A stretch of DNA of 64,000 bases from a virus: IMG/VR virus record IMGVR_UViG_3300021197_000245, positions 1 to 64,000 of that record; one strand, 5' to 3'. Positions 15,157 through 23,305 of this stretch are shown piece by piece. Made by a program: the position numbers and the translations under genes. Position 1 is the stretch's first letter. The number at the start of each line of letters is the position of its first letter. Below the pieces are notes generated by a model. The model was given only the letters and a program-made list of their open reading frames with translations. It was not told the origin of the DNA and searched no databases.

Positions 15157-16068
15157 ATGGCTATATCAAGAGCACAATTAGCGAAAGAGCTAGAACCTGG
15201 ACTTAACGCCCTGTTTGGTCTAGAGTACGATCGTTATGAAAACGAACATGCAGAGATATTTGATGAGGAATCATCAGATAGAGCGTTTGAAGAAGAAGTG
15301 ATGTTAGCAGGCTTTTCAACTGCACCGTCTAAGTCAGAGGGTGGAGCGATTAGCTTTGATGACGCACAAGAAACCTTCACTGCAAGGTACACACATGAGA
15401 CTATTGCTTTAGCTTTCTCAATTACTGAAGAAGCTATCGAAGATAATCTTTATGACAGACTTGCAGGTCGTTACACAAAAGCATTAGCAAGATCCATGGC
15501 ACAGACAAAGCAAATTAAAGCGGCATCTGTGTTAAACAACGCTTTCACTGCTGGAGCTTCCGCAGGTGGCGATGGAGTTGCTTTATTGAGTAACGCTCAC
15601 CCAACAATCAGTGGTAATCAGAGCAATATCTTGTCAACAGCGGCAGACTTAAACGAGACTTCGCTAGAACAAGCTTTGATCGACATTGCTGGTTTACAGG
15701 ATGAGAGGGGCTTAAAGATTGCTGTAAGAGGTACTAAATTGATAATTCCAAAAGAATTACAATTTATTGCTGAAAGAGTGTTAAACAGTAACCTAAGAGT
15801 TGGAACTGCTGATAATGATGCAAATGCAATTAAGAACATGGGAATGTTACCAGAAGGTGCCGTTGTAAACCATTTCTTAACTGATACAGATGCATTCTTT
15901 ATCAAGACAGATGCTCCAAACGGTTTAAAATACTTCAACAGAGCAGCTATTAAGACAGCTATGGAAGGTGATTTTGACACTGGAAATATGCGTTTTAAGG
16001 CAAGAGAAAGATACAGCTTCGGTTTTTCCGACTGGAGATGTTTATTCGGAACACCTGGTGCGGCATAG
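15157..16068 (+). CDS. Major capsid protein
   Basis: A 303-residue protein with the features of an HK97-fold major capsid protein: an N-terminal ~25-residue helix, GFSTAPSKSEGGAISFDDA (E-loop region), a long central helix with ALARSMAQTKQ, and the C-terminal IIPKEL, NHFLTDTDAFFIKTD and GLKYFNR segments. It follows scaffold and decoration-like genes and has a strong terminator right after it, as highly expressed capsid genes often do. The ribosome binding site is GGGAGGG. The length is normal for an unprocessed capsid subunit. Confidence 0.9.
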   Translation: MAISRAQLAKELEPGLNALFGLEYDRYENEHAEIFDEESSDRAFEEEVMLAGFSTAPSKSEGGAISFDDAQETFTARYTHETIALAFSITEEAIEDNLYDRLAGRYTKALARSMAQTKQIKAASVLNNAFTAGASAGGDGVALLSNAHPTISGNQSNILSTAADLNETSLEQALIDIAGLQDERGLKIAVRGTKLIIPKELQFIAERVLNSNLRVGTADNDANAIKNMGMLPEGAVVNHFLTDTDAFFIKTDAPNGLKYFNRAAIKTAMEGDFDTGNMRFKARERYSFGFSDWRCLFGTPGAA

Positions 16069-16096
16069 CCTCCAAGCATTTTAATGCACCAGTTTT

Positions 16097-16126
16097 AAGG
16101 GCGGCACTTGCCGCCCTTCTTTTTTT
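16097..16126 (+). terminator. Intrinsic terminator after the capsid gene
   Basis: AAGGGCGGC (16097-16105) pairs with GCCGCCCTT (16110-16118) around loop ACTT, followed by C and seven T. This is the strongest hairpin of the head region. Confidence 0.9.
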
Positions 16127-16135
16127 GTGTATAAT
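16108..16135 (+). promoter_or_regulatory. Promoter overlapping the post-capsid terminator
   Basis: TTGCCG (16108-16113), a 16-bp spacer and TATAAT (16130-16135). The -35-like box spans the terminator loop and the first bases of its downstream arm, the same architecture as at 710-747. It would restart transcription for the tail genes from 16195 on. Confidence 0.6.
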
Positions 16136-16194
16136 AAACTAAACCTTGACAGTTGCATGGTGCGACTGACATTTGCCAAGACAAGGAGATTGAT

Positions 16195-16821
16195 ATGGCT
16201 AACACAACTTTTTCGGGTCCAGTCCGATCAGAAGGTGGATTTACTACAATAAGTAAAAACACTACAACTGGAGCAATCACTACACAATCAAGCATTAACT
16301 CAAGTGGTATCTCATCTTTTGATGCGAACACAATGCCAGTAGAAGCTGGTACTGGTATCACAACAGGTTCTGGAACTATTTACAGAAGTTCTGTTCAAAG
16401 AGTTGGTGGTATAATTACAACAAGAATTCTAATTGACTTAACTGGTTTAAGATCAACGGGTGGTGCTGACATCATTGGTGTTAATGGAACTGCTTTAGTT
16501 TGTCACATTGGTCAGATCACTGCTGCAAGAAACGGTACAATCTTAACAGGTAGTATGGAATGTTTTGAAGCACCAGCTGGTGGTGATCCAGACATTAACG
16601 TACACTCTGCAACAGAAGGTACTGGTGTTGAAGATGGAGCTATCGGTGATTTAACAGAGACATTGTTGGTCAACGCAGGTGATGCAACATTAGGAAGTAA
16701 AGTTTACTTTACTGGTGTTCCTGCGGCAGATGAGTTTCTATATTTAACCACAGGTGCTGCAACAGATGCAGATTACACTGCTGGTAAGTTATTCATTGAA
16801 TTGATGGGCTACGAAGCTTAA
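16195..16821 (+). CDS. Putative virion structural protein, 208 aa
   Basis: A 208-residue Thr/Gly/Ser/Ala-rich, probably all-beta protein beginning MANTTFSGPVRSEGGF. The ATG at 16195 has AAGGAG upstream; the frame is open to 16153 but those codons lie in the leader. The composition resembles head or tail surface proteins of marine phages placed just after the capsid gene. The role is unknown. Confidence 0.7.
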   Translation: MANTTFSGPVRSEGGFTTISKNTTTGAITTQSSINSSGISSFDANTMPVEAGTGITTGSGTIYRSSVQRVGGIITTRILIDLTGLRSTGGADIIGVNGTALVCHIGQITAARNGTILTGSMECFEAPAGGDPDINVHSATEGTGVEDGAIGDLTETLLVNAGDATLGSKVYFTGVPAADEFLYLTTGAATDADYTAGKLFIELMGYEA

Positions 16822-16833
16822 TAGGAGGTTAGC

Positions 16834-17118
16834 ATGGCATCTAGATCTGATGTAAAAGCATTTAATCACGATCAAGGCGATGACGCAGCAGTTGTAGGAC
16901 CTTCTAGGTCAAGAATAAGACAAGTTGTTATATTTGGTAATTCCGCGGGTGCATTGACTATTAAGAATGGATCAGGTGGATCAACTATATTGCTTCAAAG
17001 TTTTCCTACTGGATTGCATACCTTAAACATTCCAGACGCAGGTATTTTAGCTGAAGATGGAGCCTACATACATGGTTTCACTGGTAGTGGTAACAAGTTG
17101 ACTATATTCTTATCATGA
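16834..17118 (+). CDS. Small beta-rich virion-like protein, 94 aa
   Basis: A 94-residue protein (MASRSDVKAFNHDQGDDAA start) with alternating hydrophobic strands and Gly-rich turns, probably a small surface or decoration protein. It has an AGGAGG ribosome binding site. Its stop overlaps the next start by 4 nt (ATGA). Confidence 0.65.
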   Translation: MASRSDVKAFNHDQGDDAAVVGPSRSRIRQVVIFGNSAGALTIKNGSGGSTILLQSFPTGLHTLNIPDAGILAEDGAYIHGFTGSGNKLTIFLS

Positions 17119-17399
17119 CAAGAAAAGCAGATAAGCAACCGCCAAAAACAAAAAAATATTTCCGCTCCACTAAATCTGGAGCGGGGATGACTAAGGCGGG
17201 TGTTGATCGGTATAGGAGAGATAACCCTGGAAGTAAGTTAAAGACCGCTGTAACAGGAAAAGTAAAAAAAGGGAGTGCGGCTGCTAAAAGAAGAAAATCA
17301 TATTGTGCTAGAAGTGCAGGGCAAATGAAAAAATTTCCAAAGGCCGCTAAAGATCCAAACAGTCGTTTACGACAAGCTAGAAAAAGGTGGAAGTGCTAA
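17115..17399 (+). CDS. Very basic small protein, DUF6321-like
   Basis: A 94-residue protein with about one third Lys/Arg. It has GAGMTKAGVDRYRRDNPGSK and then KRRKSYCARSAGQMKKFPKA and RLRQARKRWKC. From memory this matches a small basic family (DUF6321-like) shared by many marine phages and some giant viruses. Nucleic-acid binding is likely from charge alone; the function is unknown. The ATGA overlap on entry and the TAATG on exit suggest tight coupling with its neighbours. Confidence 0.7.
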   Translation: MTRKADKQPPKTKKYFRSTKSGAGMTKAGVDRYRRDNPGSKLKTAVTGKVKKGSAAAKRRKSYCARSAGQMKKFPKAAKDPNSRLRQARKRWKC

Positions 17400-17608
17400 T
17401 GCCTAGAGGAAGACCTAAGAAAAAAGTTTTGACAGCTGAAGAAGTAATGTTTGAGTTAGCTAAACACGAATCAGAGTGTAATCTTAGGTATAAGCGCATA
17501 GAAGAACGATTAGAAGATCAAAAGTGTCATTTAAAAGCCCTTGACACAAGAATGTGGGGTCTAGCTGTTTTAATTATAGGAGCGGCTATTGCACAGGAGA
17601 TGTTTTAA
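17399..17608 (+). CDS. Small single-pass membrane protein, 69 aa
   Basis: A 69-residue protein starting in a TAATG junction (a GTG at 17387 also opens the frame but is less likely). It has a basic N-terminus (PRGRPKKK), a helical segment with HESECNLRYKRIEERL, and a C-terminal transmembrane helix (MWGLAVLIIGAAIA). The HE-x2-C-x2-R-x4-IE layout followed by a membrane helix is shared with the 52-aa gene at 27885, so the two are probably related tail-anchored proteins of the holin/XhlA type. Confidence 0.65.
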   Translation: MPRGRPKKKVLTAEEVMFELAKHESECNLRYKRIEERLEDQKCHLKALDTRMWGLAVLIIGAAIAQEMF

Positions 17609-17829
17609 TGAATAGTAGAGTAAGAACCGGACCAAAACCAAATAAACCCTCTGTAACTTATTTTAAAAAAGGTGGAGCTGCAAAAAGTAAGGGCAGTAAA
17701 ATATGTCCATCAGGAAAAGCGTGGGCTAAAAGAACTTTTGACACATACCCGAGCGCTTATGCAAACATGGCCGCTTCAAAATATTGTAAAGACCCTAACT
17801 ATGCAAAGGGCGCGAAAGGCAAGAAATAA
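17608..17829 (+). CDS. Very basic small protein with KICPSGKAWAK motif
   Basis: A 73-residue Lys-rich protein. The ATG at 17608 overlaps the previous stop. The core KICPSGKAWAKRTFDTYPSA plus YANMAASKYCKDP recurs, from memory, in small basic proteins of marine phages. It carries two Cys and is probably nucleic-acid binding. The function is unknown. Confidence 0.7.
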   Translation: MNSRVRTGPKPNKPSVTYFKKGGAAKSKGSKICPSGKAWAKRTFDTYPSAYANMAASKYCKDPNYAKGAKGKK

Positions 17830-18158
17830 TGGGTGCTCTTAAAGATTGGGTGAAACAAGATTGGGTGCGAATCGGTACAGATGGTAAGATTAAGGGTAAA
17901 TGTGGTACGTCTAAAGATAAAAAAAACCCTGATAGATGTCTTCCTAGATCCAAAGCAAACAGCTTGTCTCAGTCACAAAGAGCTTCTACTGCACGAAAGA
18001 AAAAAAGAGAGGGTTCTAAAGGCAAAACGGTTGTAGGTAACACTTCAGCTGCCAAAGTAAAAAAAATGAAATATGGTGGGGTTGTTGCAAAAGGTTGTGG
18101 AGCTGTTATGTCTGACCGAAGAAAAAAGACGAAGGGTTCTGTAACTCGATTAACATAA
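17829..18158 (+). CDS. Basic fusion protein, WVRIGTDGKIKG plus GCGAVM tail
   Basis: A 109-residue highly basic protein with two segments that occur separately in other phages as I recall them. The first ~65 residues are WVRIGTDGKIKGKCGTSKDK and DRCLPRSKANSLS (Cys pair), and the last ~35 are MKYGGVVAKGCGAVMSDRRK. It is the last of four overlapping small genes. A virion or DNA-binding role is possible; no function is known. Confidence 0.65.
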   Translation: MGALKDWVKQDWVRIGTDGKIKGKCGTSKDKKNPDRCLPRSKANSLSQSQRASTARKKKREGSKGKTVVGNTSAAKVKKMKYGGVVAKGCGAVMSDRRKKTKGSVTRLT

Positions 18159-18167
18159 GGATTTAAC

Positions 18168-18836
18168 ATGACAACATCTAATTCTACCAATTTTGAGCTG
18201 GACGCAGCAGAATATATAGAAGAAGCTTTTGAAAGATGTGGCTTAGAAGTACGAACAGGTTATGATTTAACAACTGCTCGTAGATCACTAAACTTAATGT
18301 TTGCAGAGTGGGCTAACAGAGGCTTAAATCAATGGACTATAACTCAGAGAACGCAAACTGTAACTTCAGGAGATCGTGAGTATTCTTTAGGAACAGATGT
18401 AATAGATGTTTTGAATTTAGTTGTGAGACGTTCTGGCACAGATTTTTCCATGACAAGAATTAGTAGATCGGATGAATTATCAATACCTAATAAAGCAACT
18501 ACCGGCAGACCTACTCAGTTTTTTTTAGACAGACAAATTACTCCTAACTTAAAAATATGGCCTACGCCTGAAAATAGCACGGATGTTATTTACTATGACG
18601 CTCTTACTAGAATAGAAGATATTGATTCTCAAACAAATACTGTGGACGTGCCTTTTAGATTTTATCCTTGTTTGTCAGCAGGGTTAGCTTATTATCTATC
18701 CCTAAAAAAAGCGCCTCAAAGAACTCAAATGTTAAAAGCAATATACGAAGAAGAATTTGAAAGAGCTATAGGAGAAGATAGAGATAGATCTAGCTTTACT
18801 GTAAGCCCTCAATACGCTTATTTAAGGTCTAATTAA
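18168..18836 (+). CDS. P22 gp4-like tail accessory/adaptor protein
   Basis: A 222-residue protein with the N-terminal helical pattern AAEYIEEAFERCG then TARRSLNLMFAEWANRG, typical of P22 gp4-like adaptors that bind under the portal and close the head. A central beta domain and a C-terminal helix follow. It lies before the second adaptor gene and overlaps the next ATG by one base. Confidence 0.75.
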   Translation: MTTSNSTNFELDAAEYIEEAFERCGLEVRTGYDLTTARRSLNLMFAEWANRGLNQWTITQRTQTVTSGDREYSLGTDVIDVLNLVVRRSGTDFSMTRISRSDELSIPNKATTGRPTQFFLDRQITPNLKIWPTPENSTDVIYYDALTRIEDIDSQTNTVDVPFRFYPCLSAGLAYYLSLKKAPQRTQMLKAIYEEEFERAIGEDRDRSSFTVSPQYAYLRSN

Positions 18837-19339
18837 TGAGTAGATTTGCTACAGGAAAACATGCTTATGGAATATCTGATCGATCAGGTATGAAATATAG
18901 ATATCGAGATTTAAAAAAAGAATGGAATGGTTCTTTAGTAGGACCAGATGAATTTGAAGCAAAACATCCTCAATTAGGACCTTTTAGAACAGTTTCTGAT
19001 CCGGAAGCTTTAAAAGATTCAAGGCCCAGCCGAACAGAAAACCCCGTAGAAGTTCTTTTAGTACTTAATCCTTTTACTTCGAGTGCATCAGGTTCGGGTG
19101 TAATAACTGTGAGAGAGTTTGGTCACGGACGAACTACAAACGATGTTGTTAGGTTTAGAAAAGTTTATGGTTTTGACGGTTTTACTAAGGCTGTTTTAGA
19201 GCAAGCTTCTGGTTATAGCATTACGGTTGTAACCACAGATACTTATACATTTACAGCTAATGGAGAAACGGCTACAATAGGGGGAATTGTAGGTGGCGGT
19301 AGCCGAGCTACATCCGGACCTGTAACGGTGAGTGCATAA
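18836..19339 (+). CDS. Structural hypothetical protein, 167 aa
   Basis: A 167-residue protein beginning SRFATGKHAYGISDRSGMKYRYRDLKKEW (basic, aromatic), with a beta-rich C-terminal half that has an Ig-like alternation (VVRFRKVYGFDGF, TVVTTDTYTFTANG). It sits between two adaptor genes and is probably a connector or neck protein. No exact family is recognised. Confidence 0.65.
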   Translation: MSRFATGKHAYGISDRSGMKYRYRDLKKEWNGSLVGPDEFEAKHPQLGPFRTVSDPEALKDSRPSRTENPVEVLLVLNPFTSSASGSGVITVREFGHGRTTNDVVRFRKVYGFDGFTKAVLEQASGYSITVVTTDTYTFTANGETATIGGIVGGGSRATSGPVTVSA

Positions 19340-19340
19340 A

Positions 19341-19988
19341 ATGAGTTTTACATTAGCAACATTAAAAACAGCTGTACAAGATTATACAGACAATGATGAA
19401 ACTGTATTTGTGAACAATCTTAATAACTTTATTAAAGCAGCTGAAGAAAAAATATTTAAGTCTGTAGATCTTGATTTATTTAGAAAGAATGTTACATCTG
19501 CTTTTTCTACAAATGATAAATATTTAACACTACCAAGTGATTATTTGTCTTCTTTTTCTCTTCAAATAACAACGGCGGGTAGCGAGAAATTTTTGTTACA
19601 TAAAGACGTTAACTTTTTACAAGAAGCATATAATGGTTCTTCTTCTACAGGAGTTCCAAGATACTATGCACAATTTGACATATCTAATTTTGTCGTAGCG
19701 CCAGTCCCAGACTCTAATTATGCGGTAGAATTACATTATTATTATAGACCCGCTAGTTTGACCGCAGGAGCGGAAGGTGGTACAACTTGGATAAGTACAA
19801 ACGCTCCTTTTGCTTTACTTTACGGATGTCTTGTAGAAGCTTACACTTTTATGAAAGGTGAGCCTGATGTTATAAAAAATTATACGGATTTATATCTACA
19901 ATATATGGAAAGACTAAAGGATTTTGGAGAAGCAAGAGAAAACACAGATGGCTATAGAATGGGTATACCTTCTAGACCAAGAACATAG
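19341..19988 (+). CDS. SU10-type head-tail adaptor protein
   Basis: A 215-residue protein resembling the phage SU10 adaptor family. The N-terminal FTLATLKTAVQDYTDNDETV and FIKAAEEKIFKSVDLDLFRK helices are followed by LTLPSDYLSSFSLQI and a PRYYAQFD beta core. These adaptors link the portal ring to the tail. The ATG at 19341 is preferred to GTG 19332. Confidence 0.75.
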   Translation: MSFTLATLKTAVQDYTDNDETVFVNNLNNFIKAAEEKIFKSVDLDLFRKNVTSAFSTNDKYLTLPSDYLSSFSLQITTAGSEKFLLHKDVNFLQEAYNGSSSTGVPRYYAQFDISNFVVAPVPDSNYAVELHYYYRPASLTAGAEGGTTWISTNAPFALLYGCLVEAYTFMKGEPDVIKNYTDLYLQYMERLKDFGEARENTDGYRMGIPSRPRT

Positions 19989-19997
19989 GAGTTAAAA

Positions 19998-20429
19998 ATG
20001 GCAACATCAAATGCAGCAACCAATTATCTAGAGAGAAGAATATTACATTATATATTTAAGAATAACTCTCTAAGTTTTTCTAGTCCTGGCGATAGTATTT
20101 ATGTAGGATTAGCTACAGCAGTGAGTGCAGCGGAAACAGGATCAGTTACAGAAGCAAACTTTACAAACTATGCAAGACAACAAGTTACTGCAGCAAACTG
20201 GACTACAATAGGTGCAGACTCAACAGACACACAAACAGCAACCAATGCAGCGAATATTGAGTTTCCAGCATCTGGTGGAACAACTAATACAATAACACAT
20301 GTTATTATTGCGGATGCATCAAGCAGTGGTAATATATTATTTGTAGGAGCTTTAGATGCTAGTAAGGTTATAGCTTCTGGAGATATATTTAGAATTAATG
20401 CAGGGAATCTAACTGTAGAGTTAAAATAA
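19998..20429 (+). CDS. Small fibre-associated or tail structural protein, 143 aa
   Basis: A 143-residue Ala/Thr/Asn-rich protein (YLERRILHYIFKNNSLSFSSPG, then IYVGLATAVSAAETG). Proteins with this start and a beta-rich C-terminus are common at the head of fibre clusters in marine phages. The role is unknown. It has a TAATG junction with the next gene. Confidence 0.65.
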   Translation: MATSNAATNYLERRILHYIFKNNSLSFSSPGDSIYVGLATAVSAAETGSVTEANFTNYARQQVTAANWTTIGADSTDTQTATNAANIEFPASGGTTNTITHVIIADASSSGNILFVGALDASKVIASGDIFRINAGNLTVELK

Positions 20430-21556
20430 TGGCACTTGTAATATCAGACAGAGTAAAAGAAACTACCACTACAACAGGTACTGGTACATATACTTTGGGT
20501 GGTGCTGTTACTGGCTTTGAAACTTTTACAGCTAATCTTAGTAACTCTGATACAACGTATTATGCTTGTACTGACAATACGGACTTTGAAGTTGGTATTG
20601 GTACCTTTACAGCTTCTGGAACAACATTAGCTAGAACAACTATATTAGCTAGTTCTAATTCAAACAATGCTGTGAGCTGGAGTTCTGGAACAAGAACTAT
20701 ATTTTGTACCTTACCTGCCTCAAAAACAGTGTTCTTAGATGCTAGTGGTAATGCTACAATAGGCGGAACAGTTACAGCTACTGGGTCTTTTATTATTGGA
20801 TCTGCTGATATGAATGAGGCAGACCTAGAAAAATTAGATGGTATTACAAATGGCACAATAGCAGCAAGTAAAGCTGTAGTAGTTGATGCAAACAAAGACG
20901 TTTCTTCATTTAGAAATCTAACTGCTTCTGGTGCAATAACTGCTGGTAGTTTTGTAATAGGTTCAGCAGATATAAACGAAAATGATCTTGAGGCTATTGA
21001 TGGTATTACAGCAGGAACTGTTGCGGCTTCAAAAGCAGCGATAGTTGATACTAATAAAGATATTACTGGTTTTAGAAATATAACTTTAACTGGAGAACTG
21101 GATGCAGCCACATTAGATATTTCTGGTAATGCAGATATAGATGGTACATTAGAGGCAGATGCTATTACTGTTAATGGTACAGCCCTTAACACTGTTATAG
21201 CAGGTGTTACTGTAACAAACGCAACTAATGCAGTAAACGCAACTAATGCAGTAAACGCAACTAATTCTGCTCATGTATTAGTTACAGACAATGAAAGCAC
21301 AAACGAAGAAAATCTTATTGCTTTTGTAGAGGGTGCTACCTCAAGCACAGGTAATGTTGGTTTAGAGATGGATGGTAACTTTGCTTACAACCCAAGTACA
21401 GGTACAGTTACAGCAACTATATTTAAGGGTAACATAGACGCTGTTGATGGTGATTTTGATGGTACATTGGAAGCAGATGCAATTACTGTAGGCGGTGCAA
21501 CATTAAATTCAATAATACAAGAAGAAGCAACAGCTCTTGCTATTGCATTAGGATGA
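20429..21556 (+). CDS. Tail fibre protein with internal repeats
   Basis: A 375-residue protein with a conserved marine-phage fibre N-terminus (ISDRVKETTTTTGTGTYTLG) that probably attaches to the tail. A repetitive shaft follows: GSADMNEADLEKLDGITNGT and GSADINENDLEAIDGITAGT repeat at ~125 and ~185, then DISGNADIDGTLEADAITV twice. A short tandem of NATNAV units (~265-280) is encoded by an 18-bp DNA repeat. It is likely a trimeric beta fibre involved in host recognition. No S74 chaperone is present. Confidence 0.75.
   Translation: MALVISDRVKETTTTTGTGTYTLGGAVTGFETFTANLSNSDTTYYACTDNTDFEVGIGTFTASGTTLARTTILASSNSNNAVSWSSGTRTIFCTLPASKTVFLDASGNATIGGTVTATGSFIIGSADMNEADLEKLDGITNGTIAASKAVVVDANKDVSSFRNLTASGAITAGSFVIGSADINENDLEAIDGITAGTVAASKAAIVDTNKDITGFRNITLTGELDAATLDISGNADIDGTLEADAITVNGTALNTVIAGVTVTNATNAVNATNAVNATNSAHVLVTDNESTNEENLIAFVEGATSSTGNVGLEMDGNFAYNPSTGTVTATIFKGNIDAVDGDFDGTLEADAITVGGATLNSIIQEEATALAIALG
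21221..21265 (+). repeat. 18-bp tandem repeat in a tail fibre gene
   Basis: Two perfect copies of GCAACTAATGCAGTAAAC (21221-21238 and 21239-21256) are followed by a partial third. Each copy adds six residues (NATNAV), so copy-number change would keep the frame. Confidence 0.9.
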
Positions 21557-21570
21557 TTAGGAGATAAAGA

Positions 21571-21936
21571 ATGGCGAATACATTTAAGGTTGTAAACTTT
21601 GCAGCAGAACCAGCCTCGGCAGGAACTCCTTATGTTGCCTATACAGCAGCAGGTGGCACAACTACAATTATACTTGGTTTAGTTTTATCCAATCTACACA
21701 CGGCTCAAGTTACAGCTACAGTAAACTTAGTTAGTGATACTGCAAACAGAGCAGTTACAAACAACACAGCCAACGGAACGAGTGTTATAGTTAAAAATGC
21801 ACCTATACCTGTTGGTGGTGCTTTAGAACTGATGTCTGGTAACAAGGTTGTGTTAGAAACTACTGACCAAATTACAATAGACTGCTCCGTAGCAGATAAA
21901 CTTTCAGGTACGTTGAGTATAATGGAGATAACATAA
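21571..21936 (+). CDS. Fibre-cluster beta protein, 121 aa
   Basis: A 121-residue Thr/Val/Ala-rich protein, probably one beta-sandwich (TAAGGTTTIILGLVLSNLH, later LSGTLSIMEIT). Small single-domain proteins of this type lie between fibre genes in marine phages and may be fibre accessory or capsid/tail surface proteins. It abuts the next gene by one base. Confidence 0.65.
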   Translation: MANTFKVVNFAAEPASAGTPYVAYTAAGGTTTIILGLVLSNLHTAQVTATVNLVSDTANRAVTNNTANGTSVIVKNAPIPVGGALELMSGNKVVLETTDQITIDCSVADKLSGTLSIMEIT

Positions 21937-21937
21937 T

Positions 21938-23257
21938 ATGCCATACGTAGGAAAAAAACCTGCCGATATAATTGCAACTGCTGTTGACACAACTACAGGT
22001 ACGTTTAGTGGTGAGGTTGATGCTGCATCATTAGATATATCAGGTAATATTGATGTAGACGGAACAACCAACCTTGACATAGTAGATATTGATGGTGCAG
22101 TAGATATGGCATCTACATTACAAGTTGATGGTGCAATTACATCAAGTGCTGGTATGACAATTACAACTGCTGATAATACAGACACACTTACATTAAAATC
22201 AACTGATGCTGATGCTAATACGGGACCAACCTTATTCATGCAAAGAGATAGTGCTTCTCCTGCTGACGGAGACTCTATTGGAAAAATATCCTTTGTAGGT
22301 GATAATGATGCAGGCGAAACCACTCGTTTTGCTAGAATAGATAATCAAATAGCTGATGCGAGTAATGGTACTGAAGATGCTTTGATGTTTATAACAACAA
22401 TGATTGGAGGTACAGAGTTAAGTCGTATGACACTTCAGCCTACTGAAGCTGTATTTAATGAAGAAAATGCAGACATAGACTTTCGTGTTGAGGGTAATGG
22501 TGATGCTAATTTATTTGTGGTAGATGCAGGTGAGGATAATGTAAAGATAGGTTCTAGTGCAGGAAATTATGGAATACTCTCTATAAGAAATGAAAATGCA
22601 GGTGCTCAAGAAAGAGGTTTGTATGTTGAACTTGCTCCAGCAAGTGGCACAAGTCCTAATAATGTCGCAGTTTTTTCTGCAACTAATTCCAACATGACAC
22701 AGCCATTAGTTAGAATACATCACGAAAATCCTACTGCTGACCAATTACTTTTACAAGCAACAACTACTGGCAGTAATACAGTTAAGTTTTCTGTAGATGA
22801 AGATGGAGATATTTATAGTGCAGGTGGTATTAACTTAGGTGGCACTGGTTCAGCTAATTATTTGGATGACTATGAAGAGGGAACATTTACAGCAGAAGTT
22901 AGGGGTGCATCTGCTCGTGCCAGTACACCTGTGACAGGTCAAGCACATTATACAAAAGTAGGAAATAGTGTAACTGTAAGAATGTATTTTGTAAATGTTA
23001 ATACAACTGGTGCAAGTGGTACTTTTCAAGTAACAGGATTTCCTTTTACTGCTACAAGTTTACAAATAATACCATTTATGTCTTTTGGTCAAGACTACGA
23101 TGATTCAGGTGGTGTTATGAATGTGCAATTATATTTAGAGGGTGGTACAACTGCACAGTTAATTGCAACTAAAGATAATTCTGCTTGGCAAACAACTGGT
23201 ATAACAGCAGGAAGTGGTAAATATTATGTTTTTACAGGAACATATTTAACAGCATAA
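21938..23257 (+). CDS. Tail fibre protein, paralogue of the 25983 fibre
   Basis: A 439-residue fibre. The N-terminus YVGKKPADIIATAVDTTTG is a widespread marine-phage fibre attachment segment. Residues ~60-200 (TTADNTDTLTLKSTDADANT, then DFRVEGNGDANLFVVDAG) match the first 150 residues of the 25983 gene, so the two are paralogues. The C-terminal domain (~300-439) is a beta domain, possibly a receptor-binding tip. No S74 domain is present. Confidence 0.8.
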   Translation: MPYVGKKPADIIATAVDTTTGTFSGEVDAASLDISGNIDVDGTTNLDIVDIDGAVDMASTLQVDGAITSSAGMTITTADNTDTLTLKSTDADANTGPTLFMQRDSASPADGDSIGKISFVGDNDAGETTRFARIDNQIADASNGTEDALMFITTMIGGTELSRMTLQPTEAVFNEENADIDFRVEGNGDANLFVVDAGEDNVKIGSSAGNYGILSIRNENAGAQERGLYVELAPASGTSPNNVAVFSATNSNMTQPLVRIHHENPTADQLLLQATTTGSNTVKFSVDEDGDIYSAGGINLGGTGSANYLDDYEEGTFTAEVRGASARASTPVTGQAHYTKVGNSVTVRMYFVNVNTTGASGTFQVTGFPFTATSLQIIPFMSFGQDYDDSGGVMNVQLYLEGGTTAQLIATKDNSAWQTTGITAGSGKYYVFTGTYLTA

Positions 23258-23285
23258 CCCTATTGGACATAGGGTAGTCAGTCCA
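23258..23285 (+). promoter_or_regulatory. Candidate H-type pseudoknot in a leader
   Basis: CCCTAT (23258-23263) pairs with ATAGGG (23269-23274), and the loop bases GGAC (23265-23268) can pair with GTCC (23281-23284), leaving a 6-nt connector TAGTCA. This H-type arrangement lies just before the ribosome binding site AAAGGAG of the 23306 gene and could control its translation. There is no T tract, so it is not an intrinsic terminator. Confidence 0.45.
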
Positions 23286-23305
23286 TTAACCAAAAGGAGA
23301 TAAAA

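Noticed and set aside
20560-21192. A 210-codon open frame antisense to the tail fibre gene
   Set aside because: It is antisense to a repetitive Ala/Thr-rich fibre whose codon pattern leaves the opposite frame open; there is no ribosome binding site and the fibre on the plus strand is clear.
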